A stretch of DNA of 64,000 nucleotides, taken from positions 13,347,501 through 13,411,500 of the forward strand of contig NC_090954.1 of assembly GCF_040807025.1 (NCBI RefSeq), written 5' to 3'. A model generated the notes under the pieces. That model was not told the origin of the DNA and searched no databases. It was given only the letters and a program-made list of their open reading frames with translations. The DNA is from Struthio camelus (taxonomy: Eukaryota; Chordata; Aves; Struthioniformes; Struthionidae). Below are positions 45,801-63,724 of this stretch, piece by piece (position 1 is the stretch's first letter; each line of letters opens with the position of its first letter). The position numbers and the translations under genes are program-made.

Positions 45801-48800
45801 CACCTCCCCCCCCCCGGCTGGCTCCTTTAGCGCTGAGGCTGCCTGCTTCCAAGGCCAAACACCGAGGATAAACTGGGATGCTGATGGCCGCGGAGCCGGG
45901 CGGGGGAGACACGGCGGCTTGCCGGGCAGCACGGCGAGGCGGGAGGGCCGGAAGGGCGCCCTCCGCGAGGCTGGCTGGCCGGGCGCAGGGCGCCGTGCCA
46001 CTCACCCCAGCCTGCGGTGCCTGCAGCTCCCCGGGCGCCGGGCACGCGGCGCTGGCGCGGCGTCAGTCCCGGGGCAACCTCTGAACTTTTGTTCTCGCTG
46101 CGTGACGGGAGGCGAAAGCAAAACAAGCTGAGAGAGAGGCCCCAGCGCCCTTGGCGCCGCGTGCCGCCGCGGGAGCCTTTCGCAGCAAACGCCGGGGCTG
46201 CCGGGCACCGCAGCCGGGGCAGGGACGGGAACGTCCCCAGGGGCAGCGGGTCACCTGGCTGACGTGGCCGGGCCAAGCGCTGCGTGGCCGCCTGCCGAGG
46301 CCGGAGCGCCCCGGGGCGTGCGGGGGCCTCTGCGGGTGGGCTGTTGCCGGCAGCAGGCAGGGCGCGCGGCTGAGGCGCCGGGGCGGCTTCAGCGCGCTGG
46401 GCTGTGCGACGCGCTCACGTGGAGCCGGCTCGCTGCAGGCGGCCTCCGGTGCCGCCGGTGCGACGAGCGGTGCCCGGGGAAGGAGAGCTGCCGCCAGCGC
46501 TTCTGCCCAGCGGCCCCACGGGGGCCCCGGCAGGGCCCGAGACCCCCCCGGGCGCAGCGGCAGCCCTCGGCGCCGCCCCGCGCCCGGGGGCTCCCCTGCA
46601 GCAGGGACCGGCTCCCCGCTGCCCCGTGCCGCTGGGGCGGAGGGGACGCGCAGCGGTTAGCCAGGCGATGTGCAACGACGGCCCCCCATCGTGCCTCAGT
46701 TTCCCCAGCTCCTCCTTTGCCCCCGGCCCCTCCAGCGACACGAGCCGGGGTTGTCACCCACCTGCCCTGGGACGGGCTCTAGCCAGTGCCAGCGCTGGAG
46801 AAATCTTCCCGGCAGCGCGGCGGTGCCAGTCCCTGACGACTTCCAGACGCTTCCCGGCCCCGGTGGCCTGCCAGGAGCGAGCTGAGGCTGGCGGCGAGCA
46901 GACCCTGACGTCAGGGCACCGCCAGGGCCCCGGGCAGCCGCCAAATCGCCTCTCTGCCAGACCCAGCTGCCAGATCCTCCCGGCCTCATCTCGCAGAGGC
47001 TTAATGGGGCCCTGGCGCTGCCCGCGGAGCTGCGCAGCCCTCGCCTCCGTCCCCAAGGGAGCCCCTGCGCTCCCGCAGGTCCTGCGCCGGCTTCGTCGCC
47101 CCATCAGCTCCTCCGTCCCCTGGGGGGGATTTGCTCTTCCCCGAGGCCGGGGAAGGCTGAGGCTGTCGGAGATGAGGACTTTCCTGTTTGCAGCACGGCC
47201 TCGGAGGCCGCATGGCAGCCGGGGTTGCGGAGGGCGGTTTGGGAGCCCGTCGCCTCTGCTCTGGGCCGCCGGGCATTTGTTTGGGCCCCGTGCTCGCCGC
47301 TGCTCCAGCAAAGCTTCCTCTGCAGCCGCTTCCACTGCCGAGATGTCCGGGGTCGGCTCCTGGCTCCCTGTGCGGCACCCCGGCCGCCGGCCTCTGTCGC
47401 CCCCTCCGCGCCCCGGGGCCCGGGCAGGCGAGCGAGGGCCCCCGTGGGGGCCCGAGCATCCTCAGCAGCTGCCGTGCCCAGGCGTGGGGGAAAGCCATTG
47501 CCGGCACAATAAAGGCGGCTCTGATTCATGAAAAAGAGGGCTCTGACCCACGGGAGATTTTTCTCTGCCTTTCTAAAACACGAAGCGAATTGCTCCCGGT
47601 CTCAGCTGCCAGAGACGCGGGTGCCTGGGGTGCGTGGCCGTTTGCCTCCCGGAGCCAAACCACGCTCATGCTGTCTGCGAGCTTTGGGGCTGGGGAGCGC
47701 GCGGTTCGCGTCGCAGGACGCCTGGGCGCCTCGGGGTGCGCTGGGGCACCGCCGGGGAGCCCGGCGACAGGCTGCCGAGGTTACCGTTAGCAGGGCGGGA
47801 TGGGGGGATTGCTTCTGAGGCTTCCTGCAGCCTTCCCGAGCAGCCGCAGCATCTGCGGCCCCGGCGCTTGGCAGCGATACCGCGCACGAGCCAGGCGCTT
47901 TCAGCCCAAGCGAGGCTCGCATCGCTGCTCAGAAACGAGCTGAAAAACAGCATCCTGCGTCAGCACCTTCACCGCCTCGGATGTGATCATCTGCCTCCCC
48001 GGAGGAGCAGATGTGTTGCTCGAGCAGCTTTGCGCCAGGAGCCTCTTCCTGACGCGCTCGGGCACCTGCGAGCGCTGGCGGAGGCAGATGCTGAATCACC
48101 TTGTCTCCCGCAGCCAGCCGCCGCTCGCCGCCGTGCCCGCCCGTCGCAGCTCCCCTCCCCACTGCAGCCGGCGTTTTTCTTCTGCAAAATGGCACATGCA
48201 GATGCTGCCTTTGACCTCTGGTGCTACTCTGGTGACCACAGCAAAGGCCGTGGGAGGATTTGCTTATCTTATTCAGTCTTGGAAGGGGGATGGAGGAGGA
48301 ACTGCCAACTCTGCCATGTAAATCAGTGTACATTTAATCCCCCATTGTCATGCTTTAAAAATGTCCCGATTTTCCTTGCTGTCCCCTCTACTGCCACTTT
48401 GTTCTGTTTTTTGTTAACAAGCTCTTCGTTTCAGTGCTTTGCAATGCCTTTCCTGGAAATATTTGCAACAGGATTGAAACTTCCCAGAAAACTCCTACCA
48501 CAGAAGGAAATCTTAGACACCCCCCCCCATCATTGGCCACGATAAACGGGCGCAGGGAGGCGGGAGCAGCAAAAACGGGAGGTCTGCAGGGACGAGGGGT
48601 GGTTTGCACCCCCGAGCTGCTTTTCCTCAGCAATGCCTTACCCCAAACCGAGCTTCCTTCTCAAACCACTCGCGTTTTTGTGGCTTCCTCCCTATCTCTC
48701 CCGTAGCTAAGCCGCTCGGCTCCAGTCCTGGCAAACAGCCGCCCACCATCCCTGGGAATTTCATGCCTTTGCGTAAGGAAAGGCCGCGGCTGTCGGCATC

Positions 48801-49970
48801 CCCGGGATGGGAACGGACGCCGGGGTGCTGCGGACGCGGGGGAGAGCAGAGGGAAGGCAGAAGCGAGGCCGTTTTCACCTCGCCGAGCCGTAATCGACTG
48901 CAGCTGCGGTGACGCACCAGGGAGGAGGAACACAGGAAAAAGTATTCCGGTTATTTGCCTCAAGTCCTGCAACTGCAGGGGAGAGAAATACGACAGCTCG
49001 AAACAGAAGCGTGTGTCCACGCTGGGCGAGGAATACGGGTCCGCTCCCTTCTGCGGGGAGCCGCGTCCCTCGCCCAGCCCAGCACGGAGACCCGCTCCCG
49101 GGGGCGGCAGCTTTCCGGGCAGCCCGGGGCTGGCAGCGGCGCGGGGTCCGCGCCGCCACGGCCCTGGGCTCTGCGGGCAGGAAACAAGCGTTTCCTGGGC
49201 ACTGGAAATTTTGGGCGGCCGCATGCTCCCCGGGGAGGGAGCCGTTTCCGGAACAGCACGTTCCTGCTTCCCTGGGAATCGCTGCCCCCTCCCGCCCCTC
49301 CTGACCCCGCCGCCAAAAGCGAACCCGATGCGTGCTTTCCTTAATCAAGCTGCGCGTGGACGGATTTAGCTGTTTCTGGGGCACGGGGCTTTCTCCAAAG
49401 CAGGGCTGATGACCGCTCTCAGCAGAGGAAACGGACTTTACACGGCAACAGCTTCCCACCAGCGTCACCGTAGCGTCTCCCGCATCCCAGCCTGATTCAG
49501 CTCATTACTCACCGCCCTTCTCGGGCTGACTCACAAGGACGCTGCTTCGCCCGCTAGTCTCCTGCCGCACGCCGCTAGTCTCCTGCTCCCGCGGGCAGAG
49601 CGGCGCCGGCGCCCGACGGCGAGAGCAGCCCCGCGCCCGACGCGCGCCGCCTGCCTCCGCGCGAGAGCCGCGGGGGACCGGCAGCCTTCCCGCTTGCTCC
49701 CTCGGTGCCGCTGCCGCTCTCACACCTACAGTGGGGGTTGTTTCTCCCGCGGGCGGGCGGGCGGGCGGGCGGGGGAAGAGGCCGCGGACCACGGGAGCCG
49801 GCTCCTGGCCGAAGGCTCAAAGGCAGGGCAGGACCGCAGGGGCCCTCGAGCCAAGGCGGTGGAGGAGGTCAGCGCACGGGCCACCTCCGGAAGAGGGTGC
49901 GAGGTCTCCTACGTCCCGTGCGCGGGGTTCCAGGCACCATCCGCAGCATGGACACGACCGCACGACACGC
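42831..49970. other. CpG-dense non-coding interval between GPX3 and SMIM3
   Basis: About 7 kb of very GC-rich DNA. Long open frames exist on both strands (for example 619 codons on minus at 43278-45137). They overlap, are rich in Ala, Arg, Gly and Pro, and carry no recognisable domain, which is expected where stop codons are rare. Humans have ZNF300 and IRGM in this position; I see no zinc-finger array or GTPase motif here. GPX3 and SMIM3 are transcribed leftwards, so part of this is GPX3 upstream sequence. A plus-strand AATAAA at 47508-47513 has no gene attached to it. Composition becomes more AT-rich at 48200-48550, again with no identified feature. Confidence 0.55.
49750..49775. repeat. 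(GGGC)n tetranucleotide repeat
   Basis: Six or so tandem gggc units lie within CpG-rich DNA. The run of G triplets could form a G-quadruplex. Confidence 0.85.
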
Positions 49971-49988
49971 TCATGAGAATAAAATCCA

Positions 49989-49994
49989 TTTATT
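49989..49994 (-). terminator. SMIM3: SMIM3 poly(A) signal AATAAA (minus strand)
   Basis: Plus-strand TTTATT gives AATAAA on the minus strand about 920 bases after the SMIM3 stop. A plus-strand AATAAA overlaps the same spot (49979-49984), so the site could in principle serve transcripts from either side. Confidence 0.7.
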
Positions 49995-50912
49995 TCATAG
50001 CATGGGACAGTCTTAGAGCCTACCGGGTCCCTGCCAGCGCCGGGGCTAGAAGGCCCCTCGCCCCACTTGCCTGCGCAGCAGCTCCCCTCCTCCGGCGCCG
50101 GGCAGCGGGAAGGGGAGGCGAGGGGGCACAGCCCCACGGCCCCCGCGCAAAACAGCACTGGAGCCTGCCCCACGGGGTGATTTCAGCTGAAGGGCGGGAG
50201 CGTCCCAGGGCCAGGGTGCCGGGCAAGCGGCGTGGGCCCTCGCGGGCTGCGGGAGCACCGAAGGCAGCCGACGCGCTGGCAGGCTCGGAGGAGGTCTGGG
50301 AGCTGCCCGCGCTCCTCTCCCTCACGAGGCCGAAGGAACCAGGTGCCTTGCAAGGCTTCCCGATAACTTCAGCAGGTATCTGCTATGTAGGAAAGCTGGA
50401 ACCAGCTGTGTTTCTGAGCCAGGGCAGGCTCTTTCACCCATACTTTTGGCACAGTCTCTAAATGCACAACCAGAAGCCCTAGCTGTCTTGGCTTGACCCT
50501 TCTTTCCCCACCACCCCAGCAGCTGGGATTCCTACAAAGAAATTACTTTGCCAGGCATTTACGCTCCTTGTTCTCATCTGCCGAAGCCAGGCAGGGACAC
50601 AGAGCGGGGACAACCCAGCTACAGGGGGACGGGTCGCCAGCGAAGGAGAGAGCGGCCCACCTGCTCGCGGGAGCGAGCCGTTCCCCTTGGAAGTCCCCTG
50701 CGGGGCCCTCGCTCCGCGGAGCCGCACGGTTCCCGCCCGGCGCGCAGCCTCCCCGCCAGCTCACGGGACAAATCCGAGGCGGCGGTTCGCCTGGCGCGGG
50801 GCAGGCATCCCGGGCGCTGGACCGCTCCTGCCCCGCTCTCTCCGCAGGCGGGCTCTGCGGGGTCAGGCTGGCGCGGGGCGTCCCAGCCGCGGTCCCTCGC
50901 TGCCTCTCGCGC

Positions 50913-51095
50913 TCAGACGATCCCGTTGCGTGTGGGGTGAGTCCGCACCCGGTAGATGATGACCGCCGTGGCCGGGCAGAGCACCAAGGCCGTCATGACG
51001 AGGATGGTGGCCAGGATGATGAGGACGATGACCCAGATGTCCAGAATGTGCGTGGGGAGGGTGGCGGCGGGGCCCGCGGGGCCGGGGAGGTCCAT
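50913..51095 (-). CDS. SMIM3: Small integral membrane protein 3 (NID67), 60 residues
   Basis: SMIM3 is a short single-pass membrane protein of poorly understood function, first described as an NGF-induced transcript (NID67). The frame encodes 60 residues, the same length as the mammalian protein. A short variable N-terminus ([14 protein letters not shown]) is followed by the strongly conserved block [16 protein letters not shown], a hydrophobic span to about residue 48 ending [15 protein letters not shown], and then a variable tail RNGIV. The whole coding sequence is in one exon. A splice acceptor cctgcag ends one base before the ATG exon start at 51096, so the 5'UTR is in an upstream exon, probably in the CpG-rich DNA to the right. 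ATG is at 51095-51093 and the stop ends at 50913. Confidence 0.95.
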   Translation of the reverse strand: MDLPGPAGPAATLPTHILDIWVIVLIILATILVMTALVLCPATAVIIYRVRTHPTRNGIV

Positions 51096-51099
51096 CCTG

Positions 51100-53490
51100 C
51101 AGGGGAGATGTGGAGCGGGTGATACGGTGGCCCCCTCCTCGCCCGCCTGCCCGCACACCCCCTGCATGCCGCACGCAGCCGCGGGGCCACAAACCGCCCC
51201 GTCACCCTCCGTGCTTCTCGCCCTTTCTGCCAAAAGCACAGCTGCTCTCTCCCGGCTGCCCGCTTCAGCCCCCTCCTCCTCCTCACCTTCATCCACCCGC
51301 TACCCCAGTCCGCTGGACGGACCACCTCGGCCATCCCTTTCCCTCTTGCTGTTCAGGACGGCTCAGCGCTGTCCCACGACCCAGTCTTAAACCTGCTTGG
51401 TTTAAACCCACTGTCGGGGAGGAGAAATTTCCCTGGAGAGGGACGAAGCAGCCTCCCAGCGCCCCGTCCCTGCCACGGGGCTTCTCCCCCGTCGCTGGGA
51501 AGGTGTCCCGTTGCCGCAGACCTCCTGCCAGGAAACGCTGCGGCTGCACCCAGCCTCAGCTCCTTCGAGAGCAAAGGGCCTCAGCTAAAAGCTCGGGTGA
51601 GAAGACCTGAGATTTATAACGTGCTTTGAGGCGGCTGGATAAAAGCCAAGGGAAAAACGTTCCCTGCTAACTGCTGCTGCTAGTAAGGGAGGTGATGAAG
51701 GGAAGCCAGGACCAGGCTTCGTGCTGGTCAGTGGCTCGCGAGCGGGTCATTCGGCAGGGAAACCGCCACGGCTCGCCAGCAGCATGGTGCCTTCGATCCC
51801 GGCACGCAGCCAGGCCTCCGGGGTGTCCGGGGAGCCGAGGGATGTTCAGGGTTCAAATCACCCAGAAGAGCCGCTTCGGGCAGCTCTTTGGAGAACCACA
51901 GCTTCCCTGCACAGCCCATGGCACGAGCTTTCTCGGGTCTCAGATTCAGGTGGGATGGATGGCACAGCCAGACCCTCCCTCGGCCCGGGCGCTCTCACTC
52001 CCCCCCAGCGGCCCTCGCTGAGTCACGGCATCAGCGGCGCAATTACCAGCAGCGCTTGGGGACAACATGCTGGGGAGAGGGGCATCGCTGGCTCTGCCTT
52101 CCCTCCAGCCCTCCCTCGGGCCCCTCCAGCACGGCCGGGCCGCCCTCCCCGCCTGGGCTGGGGCTCCTCGTCCAGGGGCTGTGGGGTCCCGCAGGGCTCG
52201 GAGTGAGGCAGGAGCACCCATGGGCTGTGATCCCACCATCTGTGTCTTGCAGACAAGCTGAGGGAGACCGCTGGGGGCTTCACCCATTAGCAAAGGGAAA
52301 AGCGAGGCCAGCACCTTCCCCACGAGCTGCCCCAGGCCAGGCTGGGTGCTCGTCGTCGGTGAAGGGCTGCCCGCCGCGGGAGCCTGGGCTGATGGCTGGG
52401 GGGTGTCTGCAAGAGGGAGCAGCCCCGTGCTGCCGGCAGGGCCAGGCCTGCTCAGGAAGGAGCTCACAGGCAGGTTTCAGCAGTGGTTGCAGCCGTCCCT
52501 GCAGCACCAGGATGGCTGGGCTGGGCTGGGCTGGGCTGGGGGAGGAGGGTACAGTCCCTGCCCAGAGCCGCACTGGGCCCAGCTGCAAAGTGCTGCCCTG
52601 GCAGCACCTGAAAAACCCGTGTGAAGAAAGACTGCCTGGCCGAGCTGCAGATTTTCTGGGCAGCGGATACAGCTGAGCAATTTGGCCGGAGAAGCAAAGT
52701 GACATGACCAAGGGCATGCAGCGGCGGCGGGGAGCGCTAGGCCGTGCTGTTCCTGCTCCCACAGGGATGCCCTTGGCTCCACTGTCCCAGGTGGGCAGTG
52801 ACCACAGGCCCTGGGGACACCCCAGCTGAGCCAGGCAACAGAGCAGAGATGCTCTGGTGCTTCTGGAGTCAAGCCTGGGTCAGTGCCGAAGTCTCAGCTG
52901 CGGATGAGACAGAGCAGCCTCTCCCTTCCCTGCCACGGATGCACCTTCAGTTCATTGAAAGCTGCTCCCCAAAGCCCTAGGCGATTTCTGCCCGTGCCTT
53001 AACAGACCACACTGTTTCAGCCGTGTTGAAGCTTGCACAAGCCAGCGTTTGCGGTAGCCGGGCTGCGAGCGAGCTTTCCTGCCCCGGGGCCTGCGGGACA
53101 CAGCATGCAGCAGCGGCATCCGGCAGCTGAGCCCCAGCCCAGGGGACGCCAGGAGCCGTCGCAGGGGAACCTGCCCTCCTGCTGAAGCCTGACCGACGCG
53201 CCAGGTGAAGGCAGCAGGAGCCGGAGCCCAGCTCTCTCTCGCGTGCCTGCGGACGCTGGGAGAGACGGGAGGGCCACGGCAGGGAGCGACGCTACGTGGA
53301 GCTGAGTGCAGCCCGAGCGGGTGCCGTGTCCTGCACAAGTCCCTCAGCCCCCTGGCCTGTGTCAGCGTTAGGGCTGGTCCCCGGCTGGAAAACCAGGGCA
53401 GGACTTAGTTTTTGCAGTGCCGTTAGCAAGGTTGGTCCGCTCCCTCGGTCTCCGAAACGCGGCGGGCGAGGGAGGAAGCCCTCGGCTGCT
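51100..53490. other. SMIM3: Upstream/intronic sequence of SMIM3
   Basis: No second coding exon is expected for SMIM3. On the minus strand a donor-like AAG|GTGAGG occurs at about 51288, which could end an untranslated exon, but the resulting intron would be only about 190 bases and I give it low weight. A TGGGC pentamer repeat lies at 52514-52542. Otherwise nothing is recognised. Confidence 0.45.
52514..52542. repeat. (GGGCT)n pentanucleotide repeat
   Basis: Five tandem gggct units read ctgggctggg repeatedly on the plus strand. A minor simple repeat. Confidence 0.85.
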
Positions 53491-53499
53491 GGCTCCTCC

Positions 53500-54250
53500 G
53501 TCTCTCCCCACCTCCTGCCCACCCAGGCAGCAATCCAGGAACTTAACGAACTGGCTGCTCCCCGCCGGCGCCGCGAAGTGCTCTTTTCCCCTCATCCTCC
53601 CTCCCTTTCACCCTGTCCCTCTCCTCCGGCGAGGGGAACAAGCATCCTTGCTACAGCAGGGCGGCCCCGACGTGCCCAGCAGCCCGAAAGGGGAGGCAGG
53701 AGCTGCCGATCTCCCCGGGGACGGGGACTCGGAGCGTTTTCTGGCTCGGGGCGGCAGGAGGCGGCCGGGGCGGTGCGGGCACGCGGAAGCGCGGAACCGA
53801 GCCCCCGGCGGGGGAGCGGAGAGAAACCTCTGCCCGGACGCGCCGCTGGTCCTGGGGGCTGCGGAGGGGCGGAGCGGGGCCGCGGGGAGCCGCCGCGGCG
53901 CGACGACACCGGGAGGCGGCGGAGCTCGGCGGGACGGACGGAGGCGGACCTGGAAACGGGCGAGAGCGGGCAGCGGGGCGGCGGCCCCGGGCCGAGCGGA
54001 GCCGAGCGGAGCCGAGCCGGGCCGAGCCGGGCCGAGCCGGGCCGAGCCGGAGCGGCGCAGCCCCCTCTCCCGCACCAGCGCGGCGCTCGCCCGAGCCGCG
54101 GGGTTTCGGCGCCGCCGGAGGGAGGCGGGTCGGAGGCGGAGGGAGGCCGCCCCCGGTGCCCAGCTCCGCCCCGGCGCCCGCCGTCCCCTCCTCGGCCCCG
54201 GCCGCGCTCCGCCGCGGGGCCCCGGGCCGGGGGGGCGCTCCCCGTGGTGC
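53500..54250 (-). promoter_or_regulatory. SMIM3: CpG island, probable SMIM3 promoter
   Basis: A dense CpG stretch about 2.5-3 kb upstream of the SMIM3 coding exon is the nearest strong island on the correct side. It contains a perfect 10-bp tandem repeat. No TATA box or definite donor is identified, so the assignment rests on position and composition. Confidence 0.35.
53991..54050. repeat. Six perfect 10-bp tandem repeats
   Basis: Two copies of gccgagcgga are followed by four copies of gccgagccgg in exact 10-bp register. The one-helical-turn period inside a CpG island is notable but may be simple slippage. Confidence 0.9.
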
Positions 54251-54255
54251 GCTTT

Positions 54256-54570
54256 GGGGAAAGAAAAGCGGTGGGGAAGAAAGGAAGGGGGAAAAGGGGG
54301 AAAAGAAAAAGCGTAAGGGAAAGGGGGAGAGGGAAAGGAGAGAAAAAGAGGGAAAGGATAAAGGAGGAAGAGAGAGGTGGAAAGAAGCGGGAAGGGAAAA
54401 GGGGGGAAGGGAAAGGGGGGAAGGGAGAAGGGAAGGGAGAAGGAAGGGAGGAAAGGAGGAAGACAAGAAAAAAGAGAGGGAGGAAGGGAAGGAAGGAAAG
54501 GAAAGAAGGAAAGGGAGCAAGGAAAGAAGGGAGAGGAAAAAAGAAGGAATGAAGCAAGGAAAGGAAGGAG
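54256..54570. repeat. 300-bp purine tract (GGAA/GAAAG-rich)
   Basis: Almost every plus-strand base for about 315 bases is G or A, in degenerate ggaa, gaaagg and gggaaa words with a handful of pyrimidines. It abuts the CpG island at 53500-54250. Such mirror-rich polypurine tracts can adopt triplex (H-DNA) structures, and GGAA arrays can bind ETS factors. Long open frames across it on both strands are low-complexity artefacts. Confidence 0.9.
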
Positions 54571-54579
54571 GCCAGGCTT

Positions 54580-57500
54580 CGTGCCAGGATGAAGCCAGGG
54601 CAGGCTCTGCTCCAGCCTGTTGAGCCCTGTCCGCTGGGGCAGCCCAGGGGCAGGCTGAGCTGGCCACGGGGGCCACGCCACTGCCGGGGACGGGGACCGG
54701 GAACCTGGCAGGGGAGGCTGCGCTGTGGCCGCGAATGGGGACCACGAACTCGGGCAGGAGGCCACCCGTGCTGGGCTAAGCTGGAGGGGCTCAGGTGTTG
54801 TAGCCGGCTCCATGGGGCGGAAGGACACGCCAAGGGACATTTCAGGGTTTAACAGTTTAATAAAGGGCTTTTTTCCCCCTGCCGTCTGCTCTGCGGCTCC
54901 CCTGGGCTCTGTTTCCAGGCTCCTCTTCATCGCCACTCTCCCTCTTTCCTAACAGACAAAAGAGGAGGCTCACGTGCATCCACTTGCCTCAGAGGCCTGG
55001 GGCAAGAGAATACCAAAACCACTGAGAACCTCTACAAAATCCCAGCGTTGGCAGCAGCGAGGCACCACCCAGCACTTCCAGAGCTTCGGGGCAGGTTTCT
55101 TCTACAGAGGAATCGGCAGGGAGCATCCCTGGGGAGGCTGCAGCCTCGGCCGCTCATGCGGGAAAGGCTGTTTCCGCTCCCGGTGGAATATTCCACTCCG
55201 CCGGGCAACGCTAAAGGGCAAAGAAAGTAGCATCTATTCCGGACGAGCCCCAGACCCCGGCACGCAGCATCAACAACAAGTTGTGATGCTCTGAATGTTT
55301 ATTTTCCTGTTGTGTTTGTGTCCCTAAGGAGCGAGGATGGGGGCCTGGGGGGCTGAAGCAAAACTGCAGCCTCCTGACCCTGGCCCGGAAAGTGTTTTTC
55401 CCTGACCCAGATCTTGGGATTCAAGCGGGGAAGTCTGCTAAGGTGGCACATAGCAGAGCGCCGTGCTCTGCCGCAGGGCCTGGAGGGCGCCCAGGGGCGC
55501 AAGTGTTGGCAAGACACGGCGTTGGCACGTGTCTGACGGATGTGCAGCGCCGAGCACCCGCGGAGCCCGCGCTTCGCGGCACGGGCCCCCTGGCCGATGG
55601 CAGGGATAAGGGGCCCGCGGCGGAGTTGAGGAGTTTCGCGCCCTGGACGACAGCAGATCTGCGTGTTCGGCTGCTCCGCTCCCCTCCACCGTCACGCTGC
55701 GGGGCTGAGTACCAGCACCCACCTGGATCGGTGCCCGCCGGGAGAGGCTCTGCAGGGGACGCGGCCCCTGCTCCGGTCCGGCTGCGGCTAACGCTCGGAC
55801 GGCTGCGGCAAGCAACAGCAGCCGCCAAGGTTAGACGGGGCACGGCGAGGGCCAAAAGCAGGAGAGCCGCGCCGGGGCTCTCCCGCCCTGGCACGGGGCC
55901 CCTGGCGGCTCCAGCACCGCGGTCTGTGCGGCCACAGCTCTCGCCCCGCGGCACGGGCCTGGCTGATCCTGAGCTCGAGGCTGCCAGCTCCGAGACAGCA
56001 CCGGGACTGGGAGAGGAGCGAGCAACCCGAAATACTTGGCAGGGCCTTGGGTGCCCTCCGGAGCCGCGGGCTCAGCTCGGAGCAGGAGCGCGGCTGCCCC
56101 CGCCGCAGCAGGCGCGTGCCCAGCGGTGCCGCCGGGCCGAGGGGCCTCGCGCTGCCGGAGGCCACGTCGAGCGACTTGCTTTGCCTCCGGCTTTTTCTGA
56201 ACAGCAACAAGTCATGCCGCTGCTGCTGCCGCCGGCCCCGGGGCCGCTCGGGGCTGCTGACCCGGCGCGGTGGCTCGGGCAGGGTGCGGCACAGCCCCCG
56301 CGTGCCCCCCGCGCCTGCTGCCGTCGGATAAAAGCACGCGGGGCTGTTTATCGTGCGCAGTTAAGGAAGCTCCTGGCCGGCGGTTTCCTCTGCAGCTGCT
56401 GGGTAGGCGACTGGCGCCGGGACGGGCGTACTGAGGCGAGCGGGGCCAGAGCGGAGAAGGGCACCGCGGGCCGGGCAGCGCAGGAGCTCGGCAGAGTTTC
56501 TGAGAGCAAAAATGGGAGGCTCTACTGCTGCCAACTCTGCCCCGTGGCCACGGGGCGCAGCTCGGCACCTGGAGACACTACGTTTTTTCTGCACATCTCC
56601 TGCCGTGGAGGCGTTGCTTTGCCACGCGCCTGGCTGCAGTGGTGATGAGACAGAAGTGAAATCGCCCTTGGGGTATAAAGAAAAGTTTCTCACCTTGCGG
56701 GGCCAGAGGGGAACGTGGGCACCAGCCCAGCGGATCTGAACGGAGGCTCGGGAAGGCTCTGGGCCCGGGCACCAGGCGGGCGCTTGCGCACCGGCTGCGC
56801 CGCAGCGGGCTCAAACCGGGGACGGGAAAGCAGCGCGGGGGGCGTCAGGCAAAAGGCAGAGACGCAGCCTCTCTTTGGGAGGGGAAGGAAAGAAAGCGAA
56901 AAGGCGGGAGCAGAAGGATGCCGGCCTTCGGCCCGGCGCGCGGGGCAGCGCTGCCCCCGGCCGCGCGGCGTGGGAGGCAGAGCGCCGGCCGCCTGCACCG
57001 CGCCGGGAAGCGGCCTGCGATGGACGCTCTGCTGCGGGGCCGTGGCAGGGAAAACTCTTCCCTCCTGGTCGCCGCCATGGGAACAGCACACCATTTGTAG
57101 GAGGAAAGCAAGACTACCCCAGAGCGAGCACATCGGTCTCTCTGGGCCCTGCCACCTCCTCGCTGGGAGCAGGGCTGTCTCGGGATCATGCAGTTAGGAG
57201 CACTCACAAATCCGAGCATGTTAAGTTCAATCTTCTCGGAAGCGACTGAACGTTTTGGCAAACGGAGCCAAGGTTTGGACTTCAGGGTTGGTACTGTCAA
57301 AAAACGCAGGTTACTGATTACTGCCGGGGCGTCCTATGCCTTCCTCTTGGCTCCAGTGCAGCCCCTTTGGCAGAGGCTTAGCTGCGGATGGGGTCAAGCC
57401 CAGCGGCTGCAGGGAGGGCACGCACACGTGGACCCCGCAGGGAGCCCCACAAAGCAAGCAGCTGCAAGTATCTCTAGCACCCTGCAACCACTGCTGGAGG

Positions 57501-57580
57501 ATGGGCGTGCAACGAACAGCACCAGAGGATGCAAGCAGTAGACACCGCCAGCCCTTACAACGCCCAGGCTGCTAAGAGCC
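54580..57580. other. GC-rich intergenic sequence between SMIM3 and DCTN4
   Basis: CpG density is high from about 55.4 to 57.1 kb, and open frames of up to 417 codons appear there by composition. I recognise no domain, splice pair or RNA gene. A plus-strand AATAAA at 54859-54864 has no attached transcript. Confidence 0.5.
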
Positions 57581-57589
57581 TACTGGTGA

Positions 57590-63462
<5,873 letters not shown>

Positions 63463-63605
63463 GTAAGTCTTTTCACGGTTTCTGCTGGTGTTAAAGCTCT
63501 CGTAGTACCAATTGAAGCTGCAGGGGCTTTGGCTTGGATGTGCCTAGAAGGAATGCATCTGAAGTCTAACTAGTCAGAGGGTAACATTTGTAACAACAAT
63601 TGTGT

Positions 63606-63611
63606 TTTATT
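63606..63611 (-). terminator. Minus-strand AATAAA downstream of an unidentified open frame
   Basis: Plus-strand TTTATT reads AATAAA on the minus strand, about 115 bases after the stop codon of the minus-strand open frame at 63725-63904. Its position would suit that transcript. Confidence 0.4.
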
Positions 63612-63724
63612 ACTTCACAAACAGTGCATTGCCTTTGGGCAGGTAAGGTACACTTGAAAAGCAGTCCTCACAAAACTTGGCCAACACATAGCTATCTACC
63701 TACCTAAGGTAAATGACACTAATA

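Noticed and set aside
47508-47513. Plus-strand AATAAA in the GPX3-SMIM3 interval
   Set aside because: There is no upstream exon or coding sequence on the plus strand that it could terminate; a chance hexamer is sufficient explanation.
51279-51296. SMIM3 initiation at an upstream ATG with a longer acidic N-terminus
   Set aside because: The longer frame runs through an apparent intron; the acceptor directly before the ATG at 51095 and the 60-residue family length favour the shorter start.
53608-54936. Minus-strand 442-codon frame rich in Phe, Ser, Leu and Pro, and plus-strand Lys/Glu/Gly/Arg-rich frames
   Set aside because: They are translations of the 315-bp purine tract and its CpG flank, not proteins.
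55392-56645. 417-codon plus-strand open frame
   Set aside because: CpG-rich composition artefact; no domain, no splice partners, and overlapping frames of similar length exist in the same DNA.
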